A stretch of DNA of 64,000 nt from Eilatimonas milleporae (GTDB lineage: Bacteria; Pseudomonadota; Alphaproteobacteria; Sphingomonadales; Kordiimonadaceae). Of this stretch, positions 29,646 through 37,757 are shown piece after piece (the stretch's first letter is position 1; each line of letters starts with the position of its first letter). The translations under genes and the position numbers were made by a program. The notes under the pieces are model-generated. The model saw only the letters and a list, made by a program, of their open reading frames with translations, ran no database searches and was not told where the DNA came from. The stretch lies in contig NZ_REFR01000013.1 in NCBI RefSeq assembly GCF_003688555.1, positions 282,753 through 346,752 of the forward strand. The letters are read 5' to 3'.

Positions 29646-30386
29646 CTATACCTCCTCGCCGGTGGCGGCACCGGCCATGTCGCGGGCGCTTTCCCGCGTG
29701 CGGGTGGTGCGCTGTTCAATGCGTTTTTCGTGGGTGCCCAGAATGATGCGCTGGACGAAGATACCGGGGGTGTGGATGTGGTCGGCGTCCAGTTCGCCGG
29801 GCTCGACCAGTTCCTCGACCTCGGCCACGGTGACCTGTCCGGCGGTGGCCATCATCGGGTTGAAGTTGCGCGCGGTCTTGCGGAAGGTCAGGTTGCCCTC
29901 GGTGTCGGCCTTCCACGCCTTGATAATCGACAGGTCGGCGGTCAGGCCGGTTTCCATGATATGGGTGCGGCCGTCGAAATCCTTGTGCTCCTTACCCTCG
30001 GCGATGACGGTGCCGACGCCGGTGCGGGTGTAGAAGCCGGGGATACCGGCGCCGCCGGCGCGGATGCGTTCGGCCAGGGTGCCCTGGGGGTTGAATTCCA
30101 GTTCCAGCTCGCCGTCGAGATACTGGCGCTCGAACTCCTTGTTTTCCCCCACATAGGAGGAGAGCATTTTTTTGATTCGGCGGGCGTCCAGCAGAAGGCC
30201 GAGGCCGAAGCCGTCGACGCCGCAATTGTTGGAAATGACGGTCAGACCCGATGTGCCGGCCCGGTGCAGGGCGGCGATCAGGTTTTCCGGTATGCCGCAC
30301 AGGCCGAAGCCGCCGGCCATGACGGTCATGCCGTCAAACAGCAGGCCGTCGAGGGCGGCATCCGCCGTGTCGTAGACTTTTCTCAC
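29646..30386 (-). CDS. 3-oxoacid CoA-transferase subunit A
   Basis: The 246-residue A (alpha) subunit, with the CoA-binding [13 protein letters not shown] motif, the [14 protein letters not shown] segment and the [15 protein letters not shown] segment. The chosen start is the GTG at 30386 (protein [12 protein letters not shown]), which has GGAGG 8 bases upstream and the normal family N-terminus; a longer in-frame extension to 30554 has no support. It forms an operon with the B subunit. Confidence 0.93.
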   Translation of the reverse strand: MRKVYDTADAALDGLLFDGMTVMAGGFGLCGIPENLIAALHRAGTSGLTVISNNCGVDGFGLGLLLDARRIKKMLSSYVGENKEFERQYLDGELELEFNPQGTLAERIRAGGAGIPGFYTRTGVGTVIAEGKEHKDFDGRTHIMETGLTADLSIIKAWKADTEGNLTFRKTARNFNPMMATAGQVTVAEVEELVEPGELDADHIHTPGIFVQRIILGTHEKRIEQRTTRTRESARDMAGAATGEEV

Positions 30387-30738
30387 GTCCGTGTCCTCCA
30401 CTCGGATGGGCGGTGTCCCGCCTGGGGCGTGTCCCGCGCCGCAGAGACGGGCGGCGGGCTTTTCAAAACCTGTTGAAGGCGTTCCCCGCTTAGCGCGTCG
30501 CGGGCCGGGGCGCAAGGCCGTGTGGCGGGGGCAACGCTTGTCTATGGACTGCAAAGCCTTACGTGTTATGCTATGGGGGTCCGGCGTGCGTGCCCACGGC
30601 CCTCTCTATCCGGAGACTCGGCCCAAGGCGCGGGCACGGCGAGCGACCGGAGCGAAGACCGGACCTAAAGAGCAAAAACGACGACAAAAAAGACGGCAAA
30701 AAAACAATGAACACGACACACAGCGAGGATATTTTGTC
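30387..30738. other. intergenic region, no gene seen
   Basis: The gap lies between the divergent CoA-transferase operon and the small membrane protein. It holds an A-rich stretch with repeated AAAAACGAC/AAAAAGACGG near 30670-30710 and nothing else I can assign. Confidence 0.4.
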
Positions 30739-31011
30739 ATGAAACGCATGATCTGCCGGGTGATCGGCACGGCCCTTGTCCTGATGGGCACGCTGGCGAT
30801 GCTGACGCCCATTCCCTTCGGACTGATCCTGTTCCTGATCGGGCTGATGTTCCTGATCCCGTCGACGCCGGCGGCGGCGCGGCCGGTGCGCTGGATACGC
30901 GCCCGCGTGCGCCCGTTCGACACCGCCCTGTCGGCGATGACGGTGCGCCTGCCGGTGCCCTATCGCCGGGTGCTGCGCCAGACCGAGGTGGGCGCGCCGG
31001 ATTATTTCTAG
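30739..31011 (+). CDS. small PGPGW-like membrane protein
   Basis: A 90-residue protein with two membrane helices, IGTALVLMGTLAMLTPIPFG and LILFLIGLMFLIPSTPAAA, separated by a short proline/glycine turn, then a basic tail (RWIRARVRP). The layout resembles the PGPGW family of small putative transmembrane proteins. GAGGA lies 9 bases before the ATG. A second protein of the same plan is at 47600-47932. The function is not known. Confidence 0.7.
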   Translation: MKRMICRVIGTALVLMGTLAMLTPIPFGLILFLIGLMFLIPSTPAAARPVRWIRARVRPFDTALSAMTVRLPVPYRRVLRQTEVGAPDYF

Positions 31012-31012
31012 G

Positions 31013-31076
31013 CCGGACTGTTTTTAAACCGGACTGTTTTTAAATCGGACTGTTTTTAAATCGGACTGTTTTTAAA
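31013..31076. repeat. 16-bp tandem repeat, four copies
   Basis: Four head-to-tail units YCGGACTGTTTTTAAA start two bases after the stop of the small membrane protein. The rest of the gap to 31312 has no gene but shows short inverted repeats, TGACCAA/TTGGTCA near 31156 and GGTCCGG/CCGGACC near 31212. Confidence 0.9.
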
Positions 31077-31312
31077 TCTGGGGGTCATGTCCGGTCGGAG
31101 CGTTTCCCGGCCGGATTTTTTACCGGTTTCAGAGTTTTTTCAGTTTTCGAGTTTGACCAATTTCCGAATTTGGTCAGGTTCCGAGTGTGTCCGGAGTGCG
31201 TTCACGGGTCGGTCCGGTCTGACCGGACCCCTGTTTCCGCCGGGCAAGGATGCGGCGATGCGGGTGGCGTGCGGGGTTTGGCCCATGCCGCCGGGGACAT
31301 TGATCGGGGAGG

Positions 31313-31360
31313 CCCTTGATCCGGGGGGCCCTTGATCCGGGGGGCCCTTGATCCGGGGGG
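31313..31360. repeat. 16-bp tandem repeat, three copies
   Basis: Three exact head-to-tail copies of CCCTTGATCCGGGGGG end 60 bases before the DUF418 start. A G-rich strand with six-base G runs could form unusual structure. Confidence 0.9.
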
Positions 31361-31419
31361 CCGGCATAATGACGGCCGACACTTTTCATAAAAACACGAC
31401 CACAAGGGGGGATTTCATC

Positions 31420-32784
31420 ATGAGCGATACGGCAAGCGCGGACGGCACGCAGGCCGCGCCGCTGGGCGAGACGGCCGTCGCGGACACCGGCGGCACCGCC
31501 CCGACCACGGGGGCGGAGCGCATCGCCAGCCTGGACATCGTGCGCGGTGTCGCGGTGCTGGGCATTCTGATCCTGAATTCCGTGGTGATGGGGCTGTCCT
31601 ACAGCTTTGCCATCAATCCGGGCTTTTTCGGCCCGCCGGAGAGCGGCGACTACTGGGCCTGGTTCATCTCCAGCCTGCTGTTCGAGGGTACGTTCCGCGC
31701 CATATTCGGCATGCTGTTCGGGGCCGGCGTCTATCTGTTCATGAGCCGGGTCGAGGCGCGGTTCGGACCGGGGCGGGCGCGCGGCCTGCACCTGCGGCGC
31801 AGCGGCTGGCTGATCGTACTGGGGCTGGTGGATACCTATATCCTGCTGTGGTACGGCGACATCCTGTTTCTGTACGGGGTGATGGGGCTGGTGCTGTGGC
31901 TGTTCCGGCGGCTGTCGGTGCGGGCGCTGGTGATCTGGGCCGTCGTGTTCGCCGCGATCAGCGCCCTGTTGAGCCTGGGCAATGGCTATCAGACCGAGGT
32001 GGGTCTTGGCGAGCTGGCGGCTTATGAGGCGCGGGTGGAAAGCGGCGAAACCCCGAGCGCGGAGGACACCCTTGCCTATGAGGGCCTGCGCGAGGCCATG
32101 GCCTTTGCCATGCCGTCGCCCGAAGGGATCGCATCCCAGGCCGAAAGCGTGCGCGGCAGTTACAGCGGCGCGGCGGCGGCCTATTGGGCCATCGCGGTGA
32201 TGATGCAGACGGTGTATCTGGGCTTTTTCGGGTTCTGGGACAGCGCGATCACCATGCTGCTGGGCATGGCGTTGTTCAAGACCGGCTTTCTGAAGGGCGC
32301 GGCATCGACGCGCGGCTATATGACGGCGCTGCTGGTGGGCTACGGCGTGGCCGTGCCCCTGCGCCTGTGGCATCTGGGGGATTACGCCGCCAGCGATTTC
32401 GACATGGTGGTCTTCACCTGGAACAGCGTCTGGTACGATGTTGAGCGCATCGCCATGGCGTTCGGGCATCTGGGCCTGCTGTTCCTGCTGATCCGGTCGG
32501 GCCGGTTGCCGCTGACGCGGGCGCTGGCCGCCACCGGGCGCATGGCATTGACCAATTATCTGATGCAGTCCGTTATCGGGCTGGCGGTGTTTGTCGGCCT
32601 GGGCGGGTATCTGGCGGTCAGCCGGGTGGACATTCTGGCGGGTATGGTGGCCGTGTGGGCCTTTCAGCTGTGGTTCAGCCTGTTCTGGCTGGCGCGCTAC
32701 CGGTTCGGCCCGGCGGAATGGCTGTGGCGCAGCCTGACCTACTGGCGGGTGCAGCCGCTGCGCCGCCAGACGTTACAAACATAA
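31420..32784 (+). CDS. DUF418 family membrane protein (YeiB-like)
   Basis: A 454-residue inner-membrane protein with about ten helices and the C-terminal DUF418 domain. Family marks are ERIASLDIVRGVAVLGILILN at the start, FGMLFGAGVYLF, and the late TGRMALTNYLMQSVIG segment. Members are related to acyltransferase-3-like membrane proteins, but their function is unsettled. The ATG at 31420 has AAGGGGGG upstream; an earlier in-frame ATG falls inside the tandem repeat region and is rejected. Confidence 0.9.
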   Translation: MSDTASADGTQAAPLGETAVADTGGTAPTTGAERIASLDIVRGVAVLGILILNSVVMGLSYSFAINPGFFGPPESGDYWAWFISSLLFEGTFRAIFGMLFGAGVYLFMSRVEARFGPGRARGLHLRRSGWLIVLGLVDTYILLWYGDILFLYGVMGLVLWLFRRLSVRALVIWAVVFAAISALLSLGNGYQTEVGLGELAAYEARVESGETPSAEDTLAYEGLREAMAFAMPSPEGIASQAESVRGSYSGAAAAYWAIAVMMQTVYLGFFGFWDSAITMLLGMALFKTGFLKGAASTRGYMTALLVGYGVAVPLRLWHLGDYAASDFDMVVFTWNSVWYDVERIAMAFGHLGLLFLLIRSGRLPLTRALAATGRMALTNYLMQSVIGLAVFVGLGGYLAVSRVDILAGMVAVWAFQLWFSLFWLARYRFGPAEWLWRSLTYWRVQPLRRQTLQT

Positions 32785-32794
32785 GTCATATGAA

Positions 32795-32911
32795 AGTATA
32801 AATGCCATATCGCCCTAAAGGCGCTAGTGGTCAGAGTTTATACTAGGGTTTACCAAGTGCCACATTACTATGATGCAAAGAAATGAGTCATTTCAGGCAC
32901 TTAGTAAACCC
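32795..32911. other. two adjacent hairpins in an AT-rich gap, candidate structured RNA
   Basis: Stem A pairs AGTATAAA (32795-32802) with TTTATACT (32837-32844) and encloses a small CGCC-CTAAA-GGCG hairpin. Two bases later, stem B pairs GGGTTTACCAAGTGCC (32846-32861) with GGCACTTAGTAAACCC (32896-32911), 15 of 16 positions. The 360-base gap has no gene and is much more AT-rich than its surroundings. Confidence 0.45.
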
Positions 32912-33078
32912 TTGATTATTCATGGTCATTTTTTTAGCCTGACTATGGCGGGCAAGCGCTGGAGTTACCCCGAGTTGTCTTAGCGACAGCAGCGTCCCAA
33001 GCGGCGTGCATCAGGGGTCCAGGGGCCCGCTTTTTCTTTCCAGGCCAGTCAGAATTGCACCGCACATATCCCGAAAAA

Positions 33079-33122
33079 CAAAAATGCCACCGTCTCCAAT
33101 TATTGGAAACGGCGGCATTTTA
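33079..33122 (-). terminator. intrinsic terminator of ppa
   Basis: On the minus strand a long imperfect stem (AAAATGCCGCCGT with its complement, loop around TTCCAATAATTGGA) is followed by a T-rich tract, 25 bases after the ppa stop. Confidence 0.8.
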
Positions 33123-33146
33123 TTAACAGCCCTGTTGAGGCCGGCG

Positions 33147-33674
33147 TCAGTCCCGATAGGCGTCAATGGCGGCCTGGATGAGGGCGGCTGCCTTTTCCGG
33201 GCCGTCCCAGCCGGTGACCTTGACCCATTTGCCGTCTTCCAGATCCTTGTAGTGTTCGAAAAAGTGGGCGATCTGGCGCAGGAAGATGTCCGGCAGTTCG
33301 GTATAGCTTTGCACGCCCTGATAGGAGGGGTGCAGCTTGTCCACCGGCACCATGAGGAGTTTTTCGTCCTGGCCGGCCTCGTCCTCCATCAGCAGGACGC
33401 CGAGCGGGCGGCAGCGGACGACGGAGCCGGGCATGAAGGGGGTGTGATTGGCGAGCAGCGCGTCCACCGGATCGCCGTCATCGGCCAGCGTATGCGGGAT
33501 AAAGCCGTAATTGCACGGATAGCGCATGGCGGTGTGCATGATGCGGTCGACGAACAGGGCGCCGGAATCCTTGTCCAGTTCGTATTTCACCGGCTCGGTG
33601 CCGGCGGGCACCTCGATGATCACATTGACGTCGTGGGGCGGGTTGGCGCCGATGGAAATCTTGCTCAGATCCAT
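33147..33674 (-). CDS. ppa: inorganic pyrophosphatase
   Basis: Hydrolyses pyrophosphate to two phosphates in the cytoplasm, pulling biosynthetic reactions forward. The 175-residue protein has the family I signature DGDPVDALL, the substrate-contact YELDKDSG and the YPCNYGFIPHT segments, and the standard bacterial length. The ATG at 33674 is the usual start (MDLSKISIGANPP); longer readings are not supported. It has its own terminator. Confidence 0.97.
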   Translation of the reverse strand: MDLSKISIGANPPHDVNVIIEVPAGTEPVKYELDKDSGALFVDRIMHTAMRYPCNYGFIPHTLADDGDPVDALLANHTPFMPGSVVRCRPLGVLLMEDEAGQDEKLLMVPVDKLHPSYQGVQSYTELPDIFLRQIAHFFEHYKDLEDGKWVKVTGWDGPEKAAALIQAAIDAYRD

Positions 33675-33772
33675 GCTCTTGTCCTTGTTTGGGCAGATAC
33701 TGAAGTTACACAGACAGGTCGGGGCGGCCCGGAGTATGTGGCCCCAAGTGCGGCCGGGGGCCGGGCCGGTCG

Positions 33773-34732
33773 TCAGCCAAGCGGCAGCAGCCCCGAGACA
33801 ATGGCGGCAAGCACAATCCACCCGAACCGGATATTGGCGCGGAAGACCGCCAGGCAGTGCCCGGCGTCATCCAGGCGGACCGTGCGCACCTGCCAGATTA
33901 GGTGCAGTGCAGCAAAGCCAAGGCCGATGTAATGCAAGACCGGCAGATTTGCAAGCCATCCGGCGGCCGCGAGGCCGAGAAAAAACAGGCCGTAAAAAAC
34001 GGCGAGCGCCCTTTTGGTGTGCGCGCCGAGACGCAGGGCGGTCGACTTGATGCCGGCCATGGCGTCGTCTTCCTTGTCCTGATGGGCGTAAATGGTGTCA
34101 TAGCCCAGCGTCCAGAACACGCACGCCGCATAGAGCACCGCCGCCGGCCAGCCGAGACCGCCGGTGAGCGCCGTCCAGCCCATGAGCGCGCCCCAGTTGA
34201 AGGTCAGCCCCAGCCATGCCTGCGGCCAGTAGGTGATGCGTTTCATGAAGGGATAGGCCGCCACCAGCAGCAGCGAGGCAAGCCCGAGGGCAATGGCCGC
34301 CGGACCCAGTTGCAGCAGGACGACCAGCCCGACCAGACACTGGACGGCGAGAAACGCCCAGGCGCCGCGCGCACTGACCTCGCCCGCCGGCAGGGGCCGG
34401 GTGCGCGTGCGCGCGACCCGCGCGTCGAGATCGCGGTCGACAATGTCGTTATAGGTACAGCCGGCCCCGCGCATGGCGAGCGCGCCGACGGCGAACAGAA
34501 CGGCCAGCCAGGCCGCACGCGGCCAGTCCACCATGTGACCGGCCATATGGCCGGCCATGCCCGCCAGCGCCAGCGACCACAGGCACGGCCACAACAGCAG
34601 CCACGTGCCCACGGGACGGTCCATGCGCGCCAGTTTCAGATAGGGACGGGCCCGGACGGGCGCATGGCGGTGGACCCAGCTTCCCGCCACGGCGTCGGCC
34701 GTTTCCACGATACGGCTGTTGCTGTCGGTCAT
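33773..34732 (-). CDS. ubiA: 4-hydroxybenzoate octaprenyltransferase
   Basis: Transfers a polyprenyl chain to 4-hydroxybenzoate, the membrane step of ubiquinone synthesis. The 319-residue protein has the two Asp-rich prenyl-diphosphate motifs NDIVDRDLDARV and YAHQDKEDDAMAG, preceded by RMDRPVGTWLLLWPCLWSL, and about eight or nine helices. It sits back to back with rsmE. Confidence 0.95.
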   Translation of the reverse strand: MTDSNSRIVETADAVAGSWVHRHAPVRARPYLKLARMDRPVGTWLLLWPCLWSLALAGMAGHMAGHMVDWPRAAWLAVLFAVGALAMRGAGCTYNDIVDRDLDARVARTRTRPLPAGEVSARGAWAFLAVQCLVGLVVLLQLGPAAIALGLASLLLVAAYPFMKRITYWPQAWLGLTFNWGALMGWTALTGGLGWPAAVLYAACVFWTLGYDTIYAHQDKEDDAMAGIKSTALRLGAHTKRALAVFYGLFFLGLAAAGWLANLPVLHYIGLGFAALHLIWQVRTVRLDDAGHCLAVFRANIRFGWIVLAAIVSGLLPLG

Positions 34733-34788
34733 GACATGGCTCGCTAACCGGTCGGGGGCACTTGTGTCAAGCGGGTGTCTTGTGGCCA

Positions 34789-34868
34789 GTGTCTTGGCAT
34801 GTGTCCTGGCATGTGTCTTGGCATGTGTCTTGGCATGTGTCTTGGCATGTGTCTTGGCATGTGTCTGG
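34789..34868. repeat. 12-bp tandem repeat, six copies plus a partial
   Basis: Six units GTGTCTTGGCAT (the second has C for T at position 6) and a truncated seventh fill most of the gap between the divergent ubiA and rsmE starts, where both promoters would be expected. Confidence 0.92.
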
Positions 34869-34914
34869 GCGGGTGGCTTGACAGGCCGGCCCGGTTTCCG
34901 GCAAGCGGGGGGGC

Positions 34915-35754
34915 ATGAGCGAGACAGCCCCCATCCGCCTGTTCGTGGACACCCCCCTGCCCGGCCCCGGCACGCATGGCCTGACCGGCGACCAGGCCCA
35001 TTATGTCATCCATGTGATGCGCCGCGGGACGGGCGACCGGCTGGCCCTGTTCAACGGGCGCGACGGCGAATGGCTGGCGGAGATCACGGCGACGGCGAAA
35101 CGCGCGGTGACGCTGGCGGTGACACGGCGGACCCGCCCGCAAAAGGCGGAGCCGGATGTGTGGATCGCCTTTGCCCCGATCAAGAAGGCGCGCACCGATT
35201 TCATCGCGCAAAAGGTGACGGAGCTGGGCGCCGCCCGGCTGATGCCGGTGATGACACGCCGCACCGTGGCCGACCGGGTGAATACGGCGCGCATGCACGC
35301 CAACGCGGTGGAGGCCGCCGAACAGTGCGAGCGCCTGACCGTGCCACGGGTGGACGCGCCGGTGAAGCTGGACGCCCTGCTGGCGGCATGGCCGCGAGAC
35401 CGGCGCCTGCTGTTCTGCGACGAGGACCTGACCGGCACGCCCATCCTGACGGCCCTGATGGCCCCGAAAGCCACGGCGCTCCCGGCAGTGACGGATGACG
35501 GCGGGGACGCGGGCGAGAGTGCTTCCGTGACCACCTCCCTGACCTCTTCCGTGACCTCTTCCATGACCTCTTCCTGGGGGCTGCTGATCGGCCCCGAGGG
35601 CGGGTTTGACGACACGGAGCGCGCGCGCATCCGCGCCGTGGCCGGGGCGATCCCGGTCACGCTGGGCCCGCGCCTGTTGCGCGCGGACACGGCGGCGCTG
35701 GCGGCGCTGGCCATATGGCAGGCGGCCCTGGGCGACTGGGCGGCAGATAATTAG
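34915..35754 (+). CDS. rsmE: 16S rRNA (uracil1498-N3)-methyltransferase
   Basis: A SPOUT-fold enzyme that methylates U1498 of 16S rRNA with S-adenosylmethionine. The N-terminal PUA-like domain (residues 1-75, HYVIHVMRRGTGDRLALFNG) is followed by the SPOUT domain (KKARTDFIAQKVTELGAARLMPV, EAAEQC, LIGPEGGF, LGPRLLRADTAALAAL). Between LLFCDE (residue 165) and LIGPEGGF (223) it carries an extra segment of about 35 residues ending in Thr/Ser repeats (205-220) that comes from a 12-base DNA repeat. The fold motifs are otherwise intact. Confidence 0.93.
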   Translation: MSETAPIRLFVDTPLPGPGTHGLTGDQAHYVIHVMRRGTGDRLALFNGRDGEWLAEITATAKRAVTLAVTRRTRPQKAEPDVWIAFAPIKKARTDFIAQKVTELGAARLMPVMTRRTVADRVNTARMHANAVEAAEQCERLTVPRVDAPVKLDALLAAWPRDRRLLFCDEDLTGTPILTALMAPKATALPAVTDDGGDAGESASVTTSLTSSVTSSMTSSWGLLIGPEGGFDDTERARIRAVAGAIPVTLGPRLLRADTAALAALAIWQAALGDWAADN

Positions 35755-35974
35755 AAAATAATTTTACAAACCCTTTGAAAAGCTACCATTCATAGAAAAA
35801 TATTTTAATCTCTCGTGCGCCTCACAAGTCCTTGATTGCACAAAGAAAATCTTTCCTTTTCCGAAACCATTCCTAGGTTGGGGGAAAGCCACGGGCTGCC
35901 GTAAGACGACGGCAGAGTATATCCGGCCGGCCGGCGACGGTGCGCGCCGATCCTGGAGACGGAACAGACCGTTT

Positions 35975-37339
35975 ATGTCCGAGACAGAGACACACATTCA
36001 CTCGAAAGCCGAGCTGGTCGCCCATCTGGAGGACGGCCGCGCCCCGGATCGCGGCACATGGCGCATCGGGTCCGAGCATGAGAAATTCGTCTATCACCGG
36101 GCGGACAACAGCCCCCTGACCTATGCCGGCGGCGACGGGCGGCCCGGTATCCGCGATGTGCTGAACGCCTTTGCCGCGCGCGGCTGGACCCCGGTCACGG
36201 AAGACGGCAACATCATCGCGGCGGTGCAGAACGGCGCGTCGATCACGCTGGAGCCGGGCGGGCAGTTCGAGCTGTCGGGCGCGCCGCTGGAAAACATCCA
36301 CCAGACCTGCGACGAAACGTCGAGCCATCTGCGCATGGCCCGCGAGATCGGCGAAGACCTGAATATCGGCTTTCTGGGCCTGGGCTTTCACCCGACGCTG
36401 AAACGCGAGGACGTGCCGGTGATGCCCAAGGCGCGCTATGACATCATGCGGGCCTATATGCCGACGCGCGGCACGCTGGGCCTGGACATGATGCTGCGCA
36501 CCTGCACCGTGCAGGTCAATCTGGACTTCGCGGACGAGGCCGACATGGTGGAAAAATTCCGTGTCAGTCTGGCGCTGCAACCCTTTGCCACGGCGCTGTT
36601 CGCCAATTCCCCGTTCAGGGAGGGGCGGCCGTCGGGCTTCAAGTCGCTGCGCTCGCATGTGTGGACGGACACGGACCCGGACCGCACCGGCATGCTGGGC
36701 TTCGTGTTCGAGGACGGCATGGGCTTTGAGCGTTATGTGGACCATGTGCTGGACGTGCCGATGTATTTCGTCCGCCGGGGGGGCCGCTATATCGACGCGG
36801 CCGGCCAGTCCTTCCGCGATTTTCTCGACGGGCGCCTGCCGGCCCTGCCGGGTGAAAAACCCACCATGGAGGACTGGAAGGACCATATGACCACCCTGTT
36901 CCCGGAAGTGCGCCTGAAGACGTTTCTGGAAATGCGCGGGGCGGACGGGGGGCCGTGGTCGCGCCTGTGCGCCCTGCCGGCGCTGTGGGTCGGCCTGCTG
37001 TATGACGCGGACGCGCAACGGGCGGCGTGGGATCTGGTCAGGGACTGGCCCCTGGGGGAGATTTCGGCCCTGCGCGACGCGGTGCCGAAGGGCGGCATGG
37101 CAACGCCGTTCCGGGGCCGCGCGGTCATCGACTGGGCGCGCGACATTCTGGACATCGCCGACCGGGGCCTGAAGGCGCGCGGGCGCCTGTCGGCCAGCGG
37201 CGACAGCGAACAGGGCTATCTGAAACCGCTGTGGGACACGGTGGAAAACGGCGAAAGCCCGGCCAAGCGGCTGCTGCGCCTGTATGACACCGAATGGGCC
37301 GGCGACGCCGCCCGCGTGTTCGAGGCCGAGCGCTACTGA
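35975..37339 (+). CDS. gshA: glutamate-cysteine ligase (GCS2 type)
   Basis: First step of glutathione synthesis: ATP-dependent joining of glutamate and cysteine. The 454-residue protein matches the plant/alphaproteobacterial branch, with RIGSEHEKFVY, ASITLEPGGQFELSGAPLENIHQTC, MPKARYDIMRAYMPTRGTLGLDMM and MRGADGGPWSRLCALPALWVGLLYD. The ATG has a GGAGAC-type site upstream. The preceding 220 bases are AT-rich and probably hold the promoter. Glutathione made here could serve the peroxiredoxin and the HCCA-isomerase-like protein. Confidence 0.95.
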   Translation: MSETETHIHSKAELVAHLEDGRAPDRGTWRIGSEHEKFVYHRADNSPLTYAGGDGRPGIRDVLNAFAARGWTPVTEDGNIIAAVQNGASITLEPGGQFELSGAPLENIHQTCDETSSHLRMAREIGEDLNIGFLGLGFHPTLKREDVPVMPKARYDIMRAYMPTRGTLGLDMMLRTCTVQVNLDFADEADMVEKFRVSLALQPFATALFANSPFREGRPSGFKSLRSHVWTDTDPDRTGMLGFVFEDGMGFERYVDHVLDVPMYFVRRGGRYIDAAGQSFRDFLDGRLPALPGEKPTMEDWKDHMTTLFPEVRLKTFLEMRGADGGPWSRLCALPALWVGLLYDADAQRAAWDLVRDWPLGEISALRDAVPKGGMATPFRGRAVIDWARDILDIADRGLKARGRLSASGDSEQGYLKPLWDTVENGESPAKRLLRLYDTEWAGDAARVFEAERY

Positions 37340-37757
37340 CGGCGCCCCAAGGCCCCGATCGTCCACCCGTGGTTCGGCGTTTCGGGGTTTCGTCAAACGA
37401 GCGGGCCGGCCCCGACACGCGTTTTCCCGCGCGACACAAACCCCTATGCATGTGTTTTGGTTAAATATCTGACATCGCCCGGCTGCGCAAACCGCGTTTA
37501 TGTCTAAAAAATAGACATTCGTAAAAACTGGCGGGCTGGCCGGCGGGTGCGGGCCGGGCCCCGTGCGCGGGGCCGGGATGCCCCGAGGGCACGGCCCTTC
37601 CGGCCCTGCCGGGCGCCCATGCTTAAGCGCCAATCCGCGGGACACGCGCGGGGGGGAGCAGAACCGGAAGGGCCGGCGGACGGGCGGGCGGTCTTGGGGA
37701 CGGACGGGCGGCCAATGGTCGACCCAAGGGGGGTGGCGGAAGACCGGGCCGTGTCCG
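37340..37757. other. intergenic region between convergent genes
   Basis: No gene is visible. GGCCCCG/CGGGGCC around TGCG (about 37557-37576) and nearby GC-rich dyads could end transcription from the minus-strand unknown gene, without a clear T tract. Confidence 0.4.

Noticed and set aside
32785..33146. Retron or group II intron at the double hairpin
   Set aside because: No reverse-transcriptase gene is near, and the intron domain V/VI signature is absent.
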